The notes below the pieces were generated by a model. It worked only from the letters and a program-made list of their open reading frames with translations, was not told the DNA's origin and searched no databases. A stretch of DNA of 5,790 nucleotides, from contig JALVPX010000086.1 in NCBI GenBank assembly GCA_027031565.1, positions 1 through 5,790 on the forward strand, given 5' to 3'. Below, in pieces: positions 5,435-5,790 of the stretch; within the stretch, counting starts at the first letter, position 1, and each line of letters starts with the position of its first letter. Origin of the DNA: Deltaproteobacteria bacterium. Lineage in GTDB: Bacteria > Desulfobacterota > Dissulfuribacteria > Dissulfuribacterales > JALVPX01. A program made the position numbers and the translations under genes.

Positions 5435-5459
5435 TTACCGTTTCATCTATGCATATCCT

Positions 5460-5790
5460 TTACACCAAGTTTTGAATCTGTTCCCTGATCTTCTCCAATT
5501 CGCCCTTGATCTCCACCACCAGCTTGGAAATCTCCTGATCAGCGCTCTTTGAACCCATGGTATTAATTTCCCTGAAAAATTCCTGCAATAAAAAATCCAG
5601 GCGCCTGCCAATGGCACCGCCCTGGGACAAATACTTGCGGAATTGGGCGAGGTGACTTCGTGCCCTCACGATTTCCTCGGTGATATCCAGCCGGTCCGCT
5701 AGGATGGCTGCCTCTGCTGCAATCCTGTTTTCATCGAGCGGCAGATCTTCCAACAGCTGCTGCACCCTCTCCCTCAACGCCTTCTGGGCC
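5460..5790 (-). CDS. yicC: YicC-family endoribonuclease, C-terminal part, cut by window edge
   Basis: YicC proteins are stress-linked endoribonucleases involved in RNA turnover (in E. coli YicC acts on small RNAs such as RyhB). Only the last 109 residues are present, out of about 290 usually; the frame runs off base 5790 with no start. The visible part is the C-terminal YicC/DUF1732 domain, with DENRIAAEAAILADRLDITEEI, the RARSHLAQF helix, GRRLDFLLQEFFREINTMGSK and the final EKIREQIQNLV, close to the family's usual C-terminus. The TAA is at 5462 to 5460. It is upstream of remA and gmk in the same direction, but the 219-bp gap with a palindrome suggests remA-gmk can be transcribed on their own. 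Confidence 0.93.
   Translation of the reverse strand, partial: AQKALRERVQQLLEDLPLDENRIAAEAAILADRLDITEEIVRARSHLAQFRKYLSQGGAIGRRLDFLLQEFFREINTMGSKSADQEISKLVVEIKGELEKIREQIQNLV

Noticed and set aside
5775..5777. TTG as the start of a short 105-aa protein
   Set aside because: The frame stays open to the window edge and reads as the interior of YicC, so this is an internal leucine codon of a truncated gene.

Overview
The window reads as ordinary chromosomal housekeeping DNA from a Gram-negative bacterium, most likely a member of the Desulfobacterota (former Deltaproteobacteria). That placement is an inference. It rests on a Kdo transferase gene (lipid A/LPS assembly), a yicC-remA-gmk cluster, a type III pantothenate kinase instead of CoaA, and an EF-Tu whose P-loop reads GHIDHGKT. 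No mobile element, CRISPR array, tRNA or rRNA was seen. I do not see a convincing new multi-gene system; the points of interest are regulatory and syntenic.

Left part (1-1031, minus strand): a str-type ribosomal operon read right to left as rpsL (S12), rpsG (S7) and tuf (EF-Tu, cut by the window edge). fusA, which normally lies between rpsG and tuf, is absent. rpoC does not precede rpsL. Instead a 208-bp divergent intergenic region (1032-1239) holds a strong sigma-70-like promoter for rpsL and a leader of about 110 nt. That leader contains a segment able to pair either with the rpsL Shine-Dalgarno or with a nearer copy of the same sequence.

Centre (1240-3321): coaX on the plus strand (first step of coenzyme A synthesis) converges on waaA on the minus strand; the two stop codons overlap tail to tail by 18 bp.

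Right part (3381-5790, minus strand): read right to left, the 3' part of yicC, a 219-bp spacer with a long imperfect palindrome and a 10-bp-period direct repeat, remA (DUF370), gmk, a 174-bp spacer with a possible weak terminator and a possible 41-codon ORF overlapping the rlmB start, and rlmB. A well-formed intrinsic terminator begins inside the last codons of rlmB and ends only about 26 bp before waaA. waaA is therefore either separately promoted or expressed by read-through.

The genes share no single pathway beyond growth: translation (rpsL, rpsG, tuf, rlmB), RNA turnover (yicC), GMP phosphorylation (gmk), CoA synthesis (coaX) and outer-membrane biogenesis (waaA), with remA as a likely DNA-binding regulator.
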